From assembly GCA_013368375.1 (NCBI GenBank), contig JAACJP010000001.1, positions 1,860,001-1,924,000 of the forward strand: a stretch of 64,000 nt of DNA, written 5' to 3'. The stretch is from Tricholomella constricta. Lineage: Eukaryota > Basidiomycota > Agaricomycetes > Agaricales > Lyophyllaceae. Positions 45,946 through 57,889 of the stretch are shown piece after piece (positions within the stretch are counted from its first letter, which is position 1; each line of letters begins with the position of its first letter). The notes beneath the pieces are model-generated. The model was not told the origin of the DNA. It saw nothing but the letters and a program-made list of their open reading frames with translations, and did not search any database. The translations under genes and the position numbers were made by a program.

Positions 45946-46563
45946 TGTCATTTTTCGCGGCATGTAATAATTTGTATCATAGCGGCTAAAAATAAACATC
46001 TGCGTTCAGGGAGAAGTGGCGGGTGCAGCGTCTCCTGAAAGGCGGATGGCTGGTTCTGAGCTGATTCACCCGCTCTGAGCCAAGCGCTGAGAGCTTTCTC
46101 GTACATGCGATTACGGAGGAGTCAGCGGCAGCGAGTGGAACTAGGAATAAAATGGACGTGTCCTCCGTTTGGGGCCAACAAAACATTGGTGCTTCATCGG
46201 AGCGCCGATGTCGTGGCCAAATTCAAAGTGATTTTGTGAGTCACAGGTGTATGTGGGCTACTCGGCTGAGATAAGTTTTGTTTTACTTCAGCATGCGCCA
46301 CACTGAATCGGCGTTGCTCCACATACTTGCAATAAAGCAGATGAAAACACTATGATTCGCGACGTGGGAGGACAAGATACGAATGAGATCTCTAGCCAGG
46401 AGTAGTCTTGTCCCTCGGCATGTCGGGACCCTGCTCTTAGATGAACTCATGTTTTGTTCAGCTCTGTCCACACCAGCATTAATTAGTAGAACGTAACAAA
46501 TATGTATCCAAAATGCAAACAATACAAAGCACGGTCATGAGAAGATAAAGAAATTACAATGAC
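45946..46563. other. Convergent intergenic region
   Basis: About 620 bases between the ends of the acetyltransferase and IEC1 genes. No coding or RNA signal recognised. Confidence 0.4.
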
Positions 46564-48048
46564 TTAGCGGCCATTGCCATTGGTCATATGAGGCCCGGGA
46601 GGCATAGAGGGTGGCGGGTACGAAGGTCCCATCATCATACTGGGCGGTGGCGGCATATGTGACATGAGTGGTTCAGCCTGTGGTCTGCCCGCCGTCGCGT
46701 TCAAAACACAGGAAGGAGCGAATGTCTGGGAGGGCACTTACCCAAACATGTTCCCGAGGAGCTGATCAAGCGCAGCTTCTTTTTCATCCCGTTCCTTCTT
46801 CAACTCGGATTTAGTCACACGCAACTCCTCAAGCAGTGATTCGTGCTGTTCGAGTGCGTATCGATGCTTCGCCTTCATTAAGAGATACATAACCATCGAA
46901 GGCGAACGGCCCAGCACTAGATTAGTTTCTGGAACATAGTGTGGCAAAAGATGTGCGGGAAGTGTCTCCGACGCAGAAGAGTTGTACCCCTCGTCATCTT
47001 CGGGACGGCTGCGGTCCGGCGAGCCATGCAGTCGAGGTGGGGGATATTGTGGGCTGAGGGAACGATGACGTCCGTTGGTAGTCGGGTTTTGCGTGCGTGC
47101 AAGACGCGCATCGCTCACGGAGTCTGGGTAAGAGCTAGGCTCGACTTTGAATGTGTTGAATCCCCCGTTGTTGTTGGTCGGCGTAGTAGCTCGAGCCTGT
47201 GAGGAGGAGGCAGTCGCCGGAACCTCATCCGCTCCTCGCTTTCGTTTCCGGTATCCACCACGTCCTGGAGCGGGAGGTGATATGTTGTGTTGCAGACGTA
47301 GATGTTTAGCCAGAGCATCGGAGCGGGTGAAAGATTTATCGCATTCTGTTCATAGGACATGTTGGTACTTGGATTTGACTCGGAGATAGTCGACTTACCT
47401 GGTAGAGTACAGGTGAATGGTTTCTCCCCAGTGTGTGATCGTATGTGAGAAATTAAGGCGAAACGTGATGTTTGGGCAAGACCGCGTCGTTGGCAACTCG
47501 ACCATTCACAAGTGTAATTTGATTTATGGACACCGATGTGATCTGCGGATTGGGTATTAGCTCGGAACGCTATCAGAGACCAAAAGAAAAAAAGGAAGAT
47601 AGAATGCAAAAAAGTGGCAGTAATTTATTGAAAGGCAATAATGGAGAAGCTCAAGGTGTTGTGCAGGCTTCCAAAGGTTGATTGAGAGAGCGTCGATATT
47701 GAAACATCCAACTCCAACTGGCACAAGGAACGGCGAGATGGCGCAAGACCGATTTAGATGATATCCAAAAAAAAACTCACCGTCATGAATATGTTTAATC
47801 AACGTCGGAAGGTGGGTATAAACAAGCCCACAATCGTCCCAGAGACAAGTGACACTATCCTCCGAATCCACAGCGTCTATGTGAATGGTGTCCCTATGAC
47901 GTTGGTCTGATGGTGATCCAGGTCGCGAAACGGAGGATCCTATCATGTCTGGCTGCTCGCTCGGAATGGACGTGTCATCGTCGATTGACGAGTCGGAAAA
48001 TGAAGGCGAAGGCGATCGTGGTGAGGGGCTAGGTTGGCTTCGGGCCAT
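46564..48048 (-). CDS. IEC1: INO80 complex zinc-finger subunit IEC1
   Basis: A protein with three linked C2H2 fingers: CLWDDCGLVYTHLPTLIKHI continuing into HIGVHK, then CEWSSCQRRGLAQTSRFALI closing on SHIRSH, then TGEKPFTCTLPECDKSFTRS closing on HLRLQH. The spacing and the SSCQRRG-QTSRFALISHIRSH block match Iec1, the fungal INO80 chromatin-remodelling subunit related to YY1. After the fingers come a basic stretch (GRGGYRKRKRG), a charged coiled coil (ALEQHESLLEELRVTKSELK) and a Pro/Met-rich tail ending TNGNGR at 46564. The last exon starts at A-CCA-CAG near 46683. The start is MARSQPSPSPRSPSPS at 48048. Introns fall inside finger-coding sequence at about 47398 and 47540-47780. Confidence 0.85.
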
Positions 48049-48309
48049 TCAAGAACGATATATGATTACTGTACAAGTCCTATTCGGACTGTTTCGAAAC
48101 CAAGGGAGTTTTGGGAGAAGTGAAACGGGAAGAGCAGGAGGACGGGTGGGTCGAGAGATGCACCATGACGAGTTCAACAAAGCGCGAAACGCCAGGCTTG
48201 AATGCCACGTTGTTTGTACATGTTGTTCAATAGCTTTAATTAACGACGCTCTCGATCGCCGCTGCGCCGCCACTGTCGGCCGTTTCCACTCTATCGATCG
48301 TCCTCCAAC
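48049..48309. promoter_or_regulatory. Divergent promoter region, IEC1 / CHMP5
   Basis: 261 bases between opposed start codons; no clear core element recognised. Confidence 0.35.
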
Positions 48310-49216
48310 ATGAATCGCATATTTGGATCGTCCGCGAGCAAGAAGCCCAAACCCAGCCTTCAAGATGCAATTGCATCTGTCAGTCCTCTGAAGACTTCAT
48401 TCGAATGGCATAATGACCTCACCTTAGACCGATGCTCGGATGGCTTCAATAGAGGTCAAAGTTCGCAAGCTGGATGCTGAGCTTGGCCGGTATAAAGAGC
48501 AAATGGGGAAGCTTCGTAATGGTCCAGGCAAAGTGAGGCGTTTACTCTCATTGTTTCCCGCAGTTTGCCAACATTTCGCCACAGGATGCAATCCAGCAAC
48601 GAGCCCTCCGAACGTTGAAACAGAAGCGAATGTACGAGGCACAAATAGCCCAGCTGGCCCAGCAGACATTCAATATGGAGTCTGCGGCTCTCACTACCGA
48701 CAATCTCCGGAATACTATGGCGACTGTCGATGCAATGCAGATAGCTAACAAGGAGATGCGGAAACAGTACGGGAAGATAGATATCGACAAGATTGAGGTG
48801 CGCTTAATTTCCTTTCATGTAGTAGTTGAACTTCTGTTAATTTCATTGTAGAACATGCATTATGACATGGAAGAGTTGCTAGAGCAGGCCAATGAAATAC
48901 AAGAAACACTGGGTCGTTCATACGCAGTACCAGACGAAATCGACGAGGCTGATCTCGAGGCTGGTGAGTAATCGACAGACATGCGTTTGGATTACCATCA
49001 TTGACAATTGAATGCAGAACTCGACGCCCTCGCTCTGGAAGAGGAGGAGGAAGGCACATCGTATCTTGCGGATCTGAACAAAGTGCCTGACTTTATCGAC
49101 GAACCACCGGTGGAGGTCGGGGAGGTCTGTGCTTCTCCTGATCATCATCCGCTATGACTAACGTTGTTGAAAAGCAGATAGCAGAACGACCTGAAGCTAT
49201 CAGGACGACAGGTTAA
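48310..49216 (+). CDS. VPS60: ESCRT-III protein CHMP5/VPS60
   Basis: Multi-exon gene encoding about 215 residues. MNRIFGSSASKKPKPSLQDA, then TDARMASIEVKVRKLDAELG, LKQKRMYEAQIAQLAQQTFN, MEEL and the acidic end ADLNKVPDFIDEPPVEVGE match CHMP5/Vps60, which binds Vta1/LIP5 to stimulate Vps4 during multivesicular-body sorting. First exon 48310-48378; the stop is TAA at 49214-49216. It is the second ESCRT-III gene of the window. Confidence 0.92.
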
Positions 49217-49351
49217 AGAACATCACGAAAGCATGCAATATTTATGACCACGAACATGACATGTCTTAGGGCGCATTTTGTATCACATACCAAGGTTGTA
49301 ATCTTATACTATGTGTCTGGTTTCATTCAAAAGAAGGATAAACAGCGTAAT

Positions 49352-51629
49352 TTAACCATATCTGCGCTGAGTGGACGAATCAGAAAACCAGTCATCTTTT
49401 CTCATCTCGTCAAGGCTTGCAGTGTTTACAATCGTCGACTTGCTCTGAGAATCTGAGGGACACATGTCAAACGGTGTTGAACTAGGCTTTGGCATTGAAC
49501 GCACAAGATTCGAAGGCCTCGACTCCGTTTTCTCTCCCAATTCCGCTCTCTTTCATGCCACCCCTGCAAACAACTGTCATCAGATATGTTCTAGTCCAGG
49601 AAATGAATGACGTACCACGGAGAACTTGGATCATTTCGGTGATGCGTGTTCACCCAACACAAGCCAGTCTGGATATCTGCAGCCACTTGATGCGCTCTGG
49701 CAACGTTCGAAGTCCATATACCTGCGCCCAAGCCATACTTGCAATCGTTAGCCAACGCAACGCCTTCAGCAACATCCTACAGAGGTATCAGAGAAACTCC
49801 GCAAGATCTTATACAAATGCGCACCCCAAATCGTCGAACAACGATGACAGGGCCGAAAATTTCTTCCTTCCACAACTCGTCAGAAGAGCTGATGTCCCCG
49901 ACGATCGTAGGCGAGAAGAAAGACCCCCGAGCGTAATCAAAACCATCCAAAGGCGATAAACCAGACATCCTCTGTCCGCCGTAGAGGACATTCCCGGTCG
50001 TGCCATTAACCATCCTCTCAATACGCTCGAGATGATGCATTGAAATCACAGGACCCATGGTGGAATGAGGATTCATCGCTATCAAGCTACTTGTAAGTTC
50101 GATGAACAGATATCAACAGAGAACTCACGATCGCCCATTCTTTGTCTAATGCTCTCTGTCTTTTTGACTAGGGCATGGAGGAATTTGTCATAGACGTTGT
50201 CCTGAACTATAATTCGTGTTCCAGAAACACAAGTTTGCCCAGATGCAACAAAGGACGCGAACGCCACTCCGTTGACAGCAGACTGTATGTCGGCGTCATC
50301 AAAAATAACGATGGGTGCCTGGGTGGGGAGTTATATGGTTCGATCACTTGATCATTGGTCATGAAGAATGATACACACTTTCCCACCCAGCTCGGCTGTA
50401 AATGAAGCAACATTGGCGCCTGCGGCTTGACCCACGGCTCGTCCGGTTTGGTTACTTGCCTAATAGGATAGTCAAAAAAAAAGCAACAAAAAGAAATATT
50501 ACGTCTACGTGCTGTCACATCGATTTTGCGGACATATGGATGACTGACAATTGCCTTCCCGACGGTGGGCCCGAGACCAGGAAGTACAGTGAGGACCCCT
50601 GGCGGTACTACACACATGCGTTAGTTGTTGCCCCACGATACTTATAGCCTCCTTACCTCCTGCAGCTTCTACCATCTCTGCGAGCTCCATGACTGTAATT
50701 GGTGCTAACTTGTACAAATTGCAGTATCAAAACAGAGAAGCAATTGTTGGAAAGTGGACAAACTTCAGATGGTTTGACCACCACGGAATTACCGGCTGCC
50801 AGAGCCGGCGCTATCTTCTTGACGGCAATTAGGAGTGGGTGATTGAATGGCTGTTTGAAAACAGTGTTAAATCCGCACTGAGGAGTTATAGTTCAAGGGT
50901 GGCTTACAGTTATTTGGGCAACGACTCCCAAAGGTACGCGTTGAACATAGTTGAGCAGGCTACCTTGAGTAGGGGCCACAAATCCCTGGTAGGTTCGAAG
51001 AAGAGCTGCAAAGTAGTCACTACGCGTCTCAGGCAAGACAATCTAACGACAAGGCAGAAGAACTCACAGCCACTCGGGCAAACGTCCTAGCTGAGCATTC
51101 ATCTCCCTGATTGTCCGTCCAGTTTGAAGTGTTTCAAGCCTTGCCAACTCGGGGACACGTTCCTCCAGAAGTCGAGCGAGTTTCGCGAGGATCTTCGAAC
51201 GATGAATGGCTGGCGTCCTCGACCACACCCCCGAATGGAAGGTATTGTGAGCATTGTCGATCGCTTCATCCACGAATTCCTTAGATACAGACACAACTCT
51301 GCACAAAGTGAATCAAGTCCTGCATGTGCGGACCTATCATTCGACTCACTTGCATAGACTTTCCCCGTTCGCAGGATTGGATACGGTGAATCTGAGTAGA
51401 AAGCTGTTATGCCTCAGCCCTCAGATTTCTGAGCTCGCTCACTCGTCGCTGCCGTGGAGTGAAACCTTCCCATGAGGGCCATATCGCAGCTTGATAGAGA
51501 GCGTCCTCTGGTATGCCGATTGTGATCTGAGGGCAGATGTTAAATCTTAGAACATACCTTCTGGAAAAAATTGGTTCCAAGTTTAGTGCATCGTAGAGTT
51601 GTCAGAGGGGGATGGATCAGTGGTGGCAT
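49352..51629 (-). CDS. NAD(P)-dependent aldehyde dehydrogenase
   Basis: An ALDH-superfamily enzyme of about 500 residues, oxidising aldehydes to acids. Visible: [48 protein letters not shown], catalytic Glu in [18 protein letters not shown] with the catalytic Cys, [42 protein letters not shown] and SYSQSKSTI. About ten short introns interrupt it. The extreme N-terminus is uncertain: I read a first exon from the ATG at 51629 ([18 protein letters not shown]), spliced to [20 protein letters not shown]. The substrate cannot be told; the short C-terminal extension [14 protein letters not shown] is unlike classic cytosolic ALDHs. Confidence 0.86.
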
Positions 51630-52091
51630 AGGTATGTTGCTGCCTGCGAAGGCTGATTTCTCGAGAACTCACATGGACGTGTCAGTCGGATGATTTGATC
51701 GCGATTGATCCATTGATGCTGTAATCCATCTTCTTGAACCTCCGAGTCCCTAAAATATAACTTCACCTTTCGTTATAAACGGTAAGACATACGTTGAAAT
51801 TAGGGTCATGATACTTCAGAACCCTGGAGAATGGACAGCGGAGATTACTTTGAACGCGAGGAAAGCAGGAAAGCAGGAAAGCAGGAAAGCAATACATCAA
51901 TGTGAAACAAGAACCGTGACGAGCGTCCGAGGTACTGAGAGATAGAATGAATAGGAAGAGAGAGGAAAGTCGTACGAAGGAGTATGCGGAGATATAACGT
52001 AGATATGTACGGTAGACATCAACGAATGCGGAACATGGATAGTGTCCGGATGTAGTTCCACGCCCTCGTTCAAAGAAGAACAAGTGCCATT
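51630..52091. other. Intergenic with short tandem repeat
   Basis: About 460 bases between the ALDH start and the end of the LRR-like gene. Apart from the AGGAAAGC repeat nothing is recognised. Confidence 0.35.
51859..51890 (+). repeat. Four tandem copies of AGGAAAGC
   Basis: Four exact 8-base units, 51859-51890. Confidence 0.85.
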
Positions 52092-53642
52092 TCAAAGCAG
52101 TGTAGCCTGGGGCAGTAATTCCCTGATCAAGGCTACGTCCCGTTTGTTACACCTCGATCCTAAATCCAACTCGCGCAGACTCCGCAGTTGGCGGCGGCAG
52201 TGCTTAAGTGAGTGTACAAAACGCGGATTCAGATGTATTCCGAAGTGGCGCAGTCTGTAGCCCCGTTCGACCACGTGTATTAAGCAGTTCAGTGTTGGAG
52301 TAGAAGTCGCTCCACTGTGGATATACCAAGGAGAAAGGGAGGGTCTGGGATTGAGGGATACGTGTTTGGCCTTGGGCCATGCCATCAACAGGGCTAGGAT
52401 GTCGCTATCTGCGAGGACCAGCGGCCTGGGATGCTGGATGACAAAATCCTTTAAAGTGAATGTCCTCAGCAGCGATAGATCAAGCCAATCCGCCCTCTCT
52501 GAGACATGGACACTTTTGATGCAAATACCAAGCTCCTCAATTATCGGGCAACGCTTCTTCATAGCGCAGAAAGCCTTGCCCACCTCATACTCGTTGAGAA
52601 TGGATTTGCTCTCCACATAGATGCTTCGAATAGAGTTGGCTGCCGGGCTGGAAAATGCACGGAGGACCCACTTCACGTGGGTGAAGGATCCCAAGATCTG
52701 AAGCATGCGCAACCCCGAAAATTGACCAGGGCGAGGGGTGGGAAGTTTCCGTAGAATTGAGGACATTGTATCGGCGACGATCTTGAGGTTTTGAAGGCCT
52801 GCAAGATCTCCGAGACACGTATGGAGACTTTCGCACAAGGCTCCAGCAGGAAGGCTTAAAACCTTTAAGTGATTGAATCGGTAAAGCCCCTCCACTAGAG
52901 CAAGCCGGATGATTGGGAACTGGAACTGGGAGGTTGGGAGGTGTGCGGGCGAGGAAGTAAATTCCAACTTGGTGCAGCGGGGAAGTGCTGACACGAGGTA
53001 CAAGATGGGTACCAGATCGGCTGAGATTTCGAGCGGAAGGGATAGTCGGCGGAGGTCCTTTAAGCAAAGTGTGAAGTGGCCAAAATTTGTCAATATCGCG
53101 TCGCGATTTGCTAGGTAGACGGCCAGCTGAGCGGATGGAGTGATAATCAACTTCCTCAGCTGCCAGATACCAAAGCTGAGGGCTGCTAAAATCGACTCGT
53201 CGTTCAGCCGGCAAAGGGGGAGTGAGGCAGAGCACACATTCGTCCCGTCTGCGCGCACGATTATTGAAGCCTCGGAGTTCTGCTCAGGGTCCACGATCTG
53301 CATTGTGCGCAAAACGGAAGAAGGAATTTCTGTAGAAACAAGGGCTGCCCTCCACATGGTCCAAGAGTCGGCGTAACTCGTAATCGAGAAGAAGGCCAGG
53401 CTGGGGCATCTGATCGCGATGTTCTCCAAGATCGAGGCAAGCGCGAGATCGTCGCAGGGCCCAAGACCGGGTCCCAAGAATATGCGTAGAGACCGCAAAG
53501 TGCTTGTAAGCCTGGTGGACATCGCTGATGCGTGGTGAGTCTCAAACGAGGCATAAGCGTGGTGCTCGACCAATGCATCGGGGAACGAGAGGCTCAAAGT
53601 TGCGCTGTCGGAATGGACAGCTAACTGAGGGAGTGAGGCCAT
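52092..53642 (-). CDS. LRR-like protein of the Agaricomycete F-box superfamily, F-box not seen
   Basis: One long exon encoding about 516 residues from the ATG at 53642. The frame is open to 53753, where it meets a possible splice acceptor before a GTG, so an upstream exon may exist. Repeated L-x-x-L-x-L strings (LKDLRRLSLPLEIS, FNHLKVLSLPAG, LAGLQNLKIVAD, LRHFGIHLNPRF, LRSLRELDLGS) describe leucine-rich repeats. The architecture resembles the large families of F-box/LRR proteins in mushrooms that supply SCF ubiquitin ligases with substrate receptors, but I find no F-box motif at the N-terminus or in the upstream 400 bases. It may be 5'-truncated. Confidence 0.55.
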   Translation of the reverse strand: MASLPQLAVHSDSATLSLSFPDALVEHHAYASFETHHASAMSTRLTSTLRSLRIFLGPGLGPCDDLALASILENIAIRCPSLAFFSITSYADSWTMWRAALVSTEIPSSVLRTMQIVDPEQNSEASIIVRADGTNVCSASLPLCRLNDESILAALSFGIWQLRKLIITPSAQLAVYLANRDAILTNFGHFTLCLKDLRRLSLPLEISADLVPILYLVSALPRCTKLEFTSSPAHLPTSQFQFPIIRLALVEGLYRFNHLKVLSLPAGALCESLHTCLGDLAGLQNLKIVADTMSSILRKLPTPRPGQFSGLRMLQILGSFTHVKWVLRAFSSPAANSIRSIYVESKSILNEYEVGKAFCAMKKRCPIIEELGICIKSVHVSERADWLDLSLLRTFTLKDFVIQHPRPLVLADSDILALLMAWPKAKHVSLNPRPSLSPWYIHSGATSTPTLNCLIHVVERGYRLRHFGIHLNPRFVHSLKHCRRQLRSLRELDLGSRCNKRDVALIRELLPQATLL

Positions 53643-53753
53643 GACTTGTGGGTATTTTCCAACGTACAGAGCACTGGCATGTTCGCGAATGCTTATACAC
53701 AGTACCTTGAAGGTCAAAGCATCGACGGCTCCCCCCAAATGAGGGAATTTCAC

Positions 53754-54620
53754 CTGAAGACGCCGTCTTTCCTAGTGACAATGAATGACTTCAGGGTTAG
53801 GACTGGCCGTGCACCAGCCGAGACAGAGAGGGGTGTGAATGATGCGTCTTCCCTGCTAGCTAACGTCCGAAGCTGGAGGCTGAGGTCTGAAAAAGGAATC
53901 GACAATCTCTCTGGATCCCCGAGTCAAGGACAGCACAAAGCATGAAAAAACACAGCCTCGGCTTTTGCTTCTCGAGAATGGAGCTTGGAAGTGATGGGAC
54001 GTCAAAAGTATTTGAAATTGTGGACCAGCCGGCGTAGGTGGTGAACTTGTCTGGACTCGGGCTCCTGTCGTGATTGGGTGACGGGGCAGTGCCCAGAAAG
54101 CGTCCGGTGCACATGCGATGCAACCTGGAGTACCGAGATTCCTGGAGTACAGAGATTCCTGGAGTACCGAGATTTCAATTCAACTAAGGGTTGATTTGGC
54201 CCAAAGCAGTTACGTCAAGAGCAGTCGCGAAGTTGCAACTTCCAGTGATCAAGGTCGAGCATAAGAACCCTACGTGAAGCAATAAGGCACACTGGCAACA
54301 AAGTTCCGTCATATATGACCCAGAATGAGAGGCTTTGAATCTTGGACTGCTTTCTGTGATGGGGTTTCTTCCGTCACCACGGTGGTTGACAATCATGATG
54401 ATGTGAGGGCAGTCAATGTCAATAAGTGTACACAACGCGTTGATCACGTGCCAATTTTTACTGTTGTTGGCATTCTCGGTCCAGTGGCAGCTGCAGTTGT
54501 GCCTCTCTCTTCATCTCCACTATCATCTCCCGCCGCGCAGAACTTCTTCTGCGCTCACTATACCTCATCTCACTATTCATAGATTCCCCATTGACCCTCT
54601 AGGGACGATCTGCATCTGAA
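53754..54620. other. Intergenic region upstream of RCC1
   Basis: About 870 bases. It holds the 17-base tandem repeat at 54124-54174 and pyrimidine-rich sequence just before the RCC1 start. No gene recognised; a missing 5' exon of the LRR-like gene could lie here. Confidence 0.35.
54124..54174 (+). repeat. Three tandem 17-base repeats
   Basis: Three head-to-tail units of CCTGGAGTACCGAGATT (54124-54140, 54141-54157 with one mismatch, 54158-54174). Confidence 0.9.
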
Positions 54621-56401
54621 ATGCCTCCTCGACGCTCATCCAGAGCAACTTCTGTCAAGCCTGCTTCGAAAGCAGAGCCCACACCCCTAGAAAAAGCGGT
54701 CGCGAGCCGATCTAAGAATCAGCCCACGAAAAGACGCGCCGCATCTCCGCAACGTAGCCCCTCACCGCCTCGCAAGCGTTCTCGGACTACTACTGCCCAA
54801 AAGCCAGAAAATGATCCTCCTGCGGCGACGCCAGCATCGCGAAAACCATCCTCAAAAGCAGCTGCACCTAAAAAGGCGACACAGCCGTTAAAACGGCAAC
54901 CTAGTGCCAAACTTGCATCGATTCCTGAAGGGCCAGTGCCACAACTAAAGCCCTACTACAATCCACTTCCTGCCCCACCAGAGCCCAAACGTCCTGGCCT
55001 TCAACTCTTCGTATGGGGGGCTGGGAATTTTGGGCAGTTTGGCATGGGGCCTGATGTCCTGGGCGAGCTTGATAAACCTAAAAGGAACCAGTGGATCGAA
55101 GAACAGATCGAAGAGGGCACTTTCGGAGAGGTTGGTGCCGGTATCGAGTCCGTCGTAGCCGGGGGGCTCCACACACTATTCATCGATGAGAAAGGAACCG
55201 TGAGTAATTCGCGTACTTCTTCGGTCTTTAATTCACTCAACCTGTCTTTACTTTCTTAGGTGTGGACATGCGGAGTCAACGACGATGCTGCCTTAGGGCG
55301 CGTCACACATAATGTTTCCGATCCAGAAAACCCTAATTCCTTCTTGGACGTCGATGAACTCACGAGCGTTCCGCACCCCCTGAAGTCATTGGTCGACGAG
55401 AACTTCCGCGCAGTGCAAGTTGCAAGTGGTGACAGTATTTGCGCAGCCCTTAGTAAAGATGGAGACCTCAGAGTTTGGGGTTCGTTTCGGGTAAGAATGA
55501 TGATACAGGTTCTCTTTCACACGGATGTTGAGCGTGTTTATAGGTTAACGAGGGGTCTCTCGGATTTTCAAGTGGACTGAAGCATCAGTTCATCCCAGTG
55601 CCTATCCTCGAACTTGCTCACAAGCCAAGAGACACAGAAAAAGTGTCGGCCATCGCCGCTGGAAGCAATCATCTTCTCGTACTTACGACTCATGGCAACA
55701 TTCTCACATGGGGAGCTGGAGAACAAGCGCAGCTTGGTCGAAAAGTTCTCGAACGCCGAAAAATCCACGGCACAGTCCCAGAAAAAGTCACCCTGGGCAA
55801 TCGTTCTCGAAAAGCTGTAAAGATCGGTGCTGGCTCATTCCACTCTTTCGCCGTCGATGACAAAGGCGACGTTTGGGGATGGGGACTCAACAGCATGGGT
55901 CAGACTGGTACAGGTTACGCGTCGTCGGATGATGCTGTCGTTCAGCTTCCGCAGAAAGTGAAACGACTCAGCAAAGAGGAACTTGGGTGCGATACTGTCG
56001 TGCAGATCGTCGGAGGGAACCATCACACCTTGTTCCTGACGTCTAGCGGGAAGGTGTATGCATGCGGTCGTTCCAATGCCGGTCAACTTGGCCTGTCCGA
56101 CGACGATGAGGCCTTCAAGGACAGATTTGACCCTGAATTCGTGACAGAGCCTGTCCTCGTCACCTTCCCTGACCCGGATGACCCCATCGTACATGTTTCC
56201 TCTGGCCCCCACAACAACATGGCGGTCACAAAGGGTGGTGCGCTGTACTGCTGGGGACAAGGTACTCAGGGCGAATTGGGTGTTCCCGATGTTGAGGTGA
56301 AGACACCTCGCATCATCGTACGGAAAGAGGGCGGTGCGTGGGCCGCAATTTCTGCCTCGTGTGGTGGGCAGCACACGTTAGGTCTCTTCAGAAAGAAGTA
56401 A
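54621..56401 (+). CDS. RCC1: RCC1-type Ran guanine nucleotide exchange factor
   Basis: Exons 54621-55199, 55260-55490 and 55544-56401. The basic N-terminus (PPRRSSRATSVKPASK..., PTKRRAASPQRSPSPPRKR) is a nuclear/chromatin-binding tail. Seven RCC1 blades follow, each with its hallmark: LFVWGAGNFGQFGMG, VWTCGVNDDAALGR, LRVWGSF, ILTWGAGEQAQLGR, VWGWGLNSMGQTGTG, VYACGRSNAGQLGL, LYCWGQGTQGELGV. The protein loads GTP on Ran in the nucleus, setting nucleocytoplasmic transport direction. The length of about 555 residues is normal for fungal Pim1/Srm1 proteins. The start is MPPRRSS at 54621. Confidence 0.95.
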
Positions 56402-56756
56402 AGAGACCAGGCTATGGACGGATCCCACTGTTTTTCCTTCCCGTCTGCTACCTACCACCACTAGATCTCGAACCACATGCTGTGACCGAAGCTAATTATT
56501 TCGTCATGCGATACATCTAGCGCACTTCCTTACGGTATCCACCACATTTGTTCTGCGTCTTCAACCGTACTATCCACCTATCCCCTTCATATTGAGCCTA
56601 GGCCTGTCCAGTCAATTGACTACCACTTCCAAAAACACTTGACGCCACAGGGCTGCCAAAGCCGGCGTCTTTGCGTAATAGTTTACACATGTACAACCGA
56701 TGATATATAAACCTTGAGATCGCCATCTCCTGGGTTGGCTTCGTTTTTTCCAAACC
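56402..56756. other. Intergenic, no gene seen
   Basis: About 355 bases. A TATA-like TATATAAA lies near 56703-56710, about 50 bases before the next ATG. Confidence 0.4.
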
Positions 56757-57786
56757 ATGGCCCCAAACGTGAGCCTGTCATCGCTTCTGTCTGTTCGTAT
56801 GCTAAGAAAGTCATGCCCAGGCTCAAGTCACAATTCCTGCTGGTTACACTTTCTTAAACCACGAAACCTTTTTATCGTGCCAGGGAAAGAAGGTTTTGGA
56901 GGACTTGGTCAAGAAAGCTGCCGACCGAAATCCAGATGCTTTTGATATGTACATCTACAATGGCAAGTATACGACGCGATCTCGCTGCCACGCGAAATGT
57001 TCATTAACCAACATCCTCAACAGATTTTTACCCGTACGCTGTCCTAGACCTCGTAGACAAGACCCTTTCAACGGCACACACGAAGATCACCAAGAAAGCC
57101 TATCAAGACGCGTATTATCTTCTGGAGGGTCTGACCCTGTTTAATGATTTCGATCTGTCGTGGCCGAGTGCGTCCACATTTTCTTCTGCGACGCGAATCG
57201 CGATCGTGACCTAAAATCTGCAGTGTGCGATGACGGCGATAGGACTCAAATTACAGACAAGGCTTACGGAGCTCTTGTCGTGGCCATGCTTCGCGGCTTC
57301 GAAGCTGAAGGGAATCTGAACACGACACATCTCCCAGGGCTCGAGAGCTTCCTCAAAATCACGGCAGAGTGGGCTGACTCAATGAGTCGCCTTTCTTGTG
57401 ACGCCTCGTATGGTCCTTATTGCAAGTCTCTGGGCCAAAAGTTGTTCAAGGATAAGTCGCCTGCAGACATCGCACGCGAGAAAGCACAGCTCAAGGAATG
57501 GATCGACAGTCTTGACGCGGAGAACCGACAGGCTGTGAAGCAGCAGTTGGAAGAAGAGGCAGAAGTGGCTGCAGGACGAAAGCCCTGGTACAGCGAGGCC
57601 GGGGACATTAACGAAGACAACCTCGTGATTTCGCGCGTGTGGAAGGAATATAAGGAGTACTTGTCAGGTGTTCCGAGAAAGCCCGTTCGCGGTCCCGGCA
57701 CTTGGGACATAAGCAAGTGGACTGCTGCAGAAAAGGAGGAGTTCGTGTTCAAAGGAGCGTCGGACGAGGAGAACGATGACTTCTGA
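56757..57786 (+). CDS. Conserved fungal protein of unknown function
   Basis: Exons 56757-56768 (12 bases, MAPN), 56884-56962, 57025-57167 and 57224-57786 give about 265 residues. The product reads MAPNGKKVLEDLVKKAADRN, then IYNDFYPYAVLDLVDKTL, ITKKAYQDAYYLLEGLTLFN, CDDGDRTQITDKAYGALVVA, later a charged helix AREKAQLKEWIDSLDAENRQ and an acidic end DEENDDF. Mostly helical, soluble, no signal peptide or membrane segment. I do not recognise the family, but the balanced composition and clean splicing argue that it is a real gene. The second intron (56963-57024) has a GC donor, G-GCAAGT. Confidence 0.65.
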
Positions 57787-57889
57787 TCTTTTGCTGATAC
57801 CAGACAGTTTTAATAATCATGTATACAGCCAGACTGATACCAGATGCTTGTTATGTCGTACATATGCCAAAGTATTATTCGACATTGCT

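Noticed and set aside
53860..54123. Minus-strand frame upstream of the LRR-like gene as its F-box exon
   Set aside because: The translation shows no F-box-like pattern and does not splice naturally into the downstream frame.
54124..54174. CRISPR-like array
   Set aside because: The units are head to tail without spacers; this is a simple tandem repeat in a eukaryotic genome.
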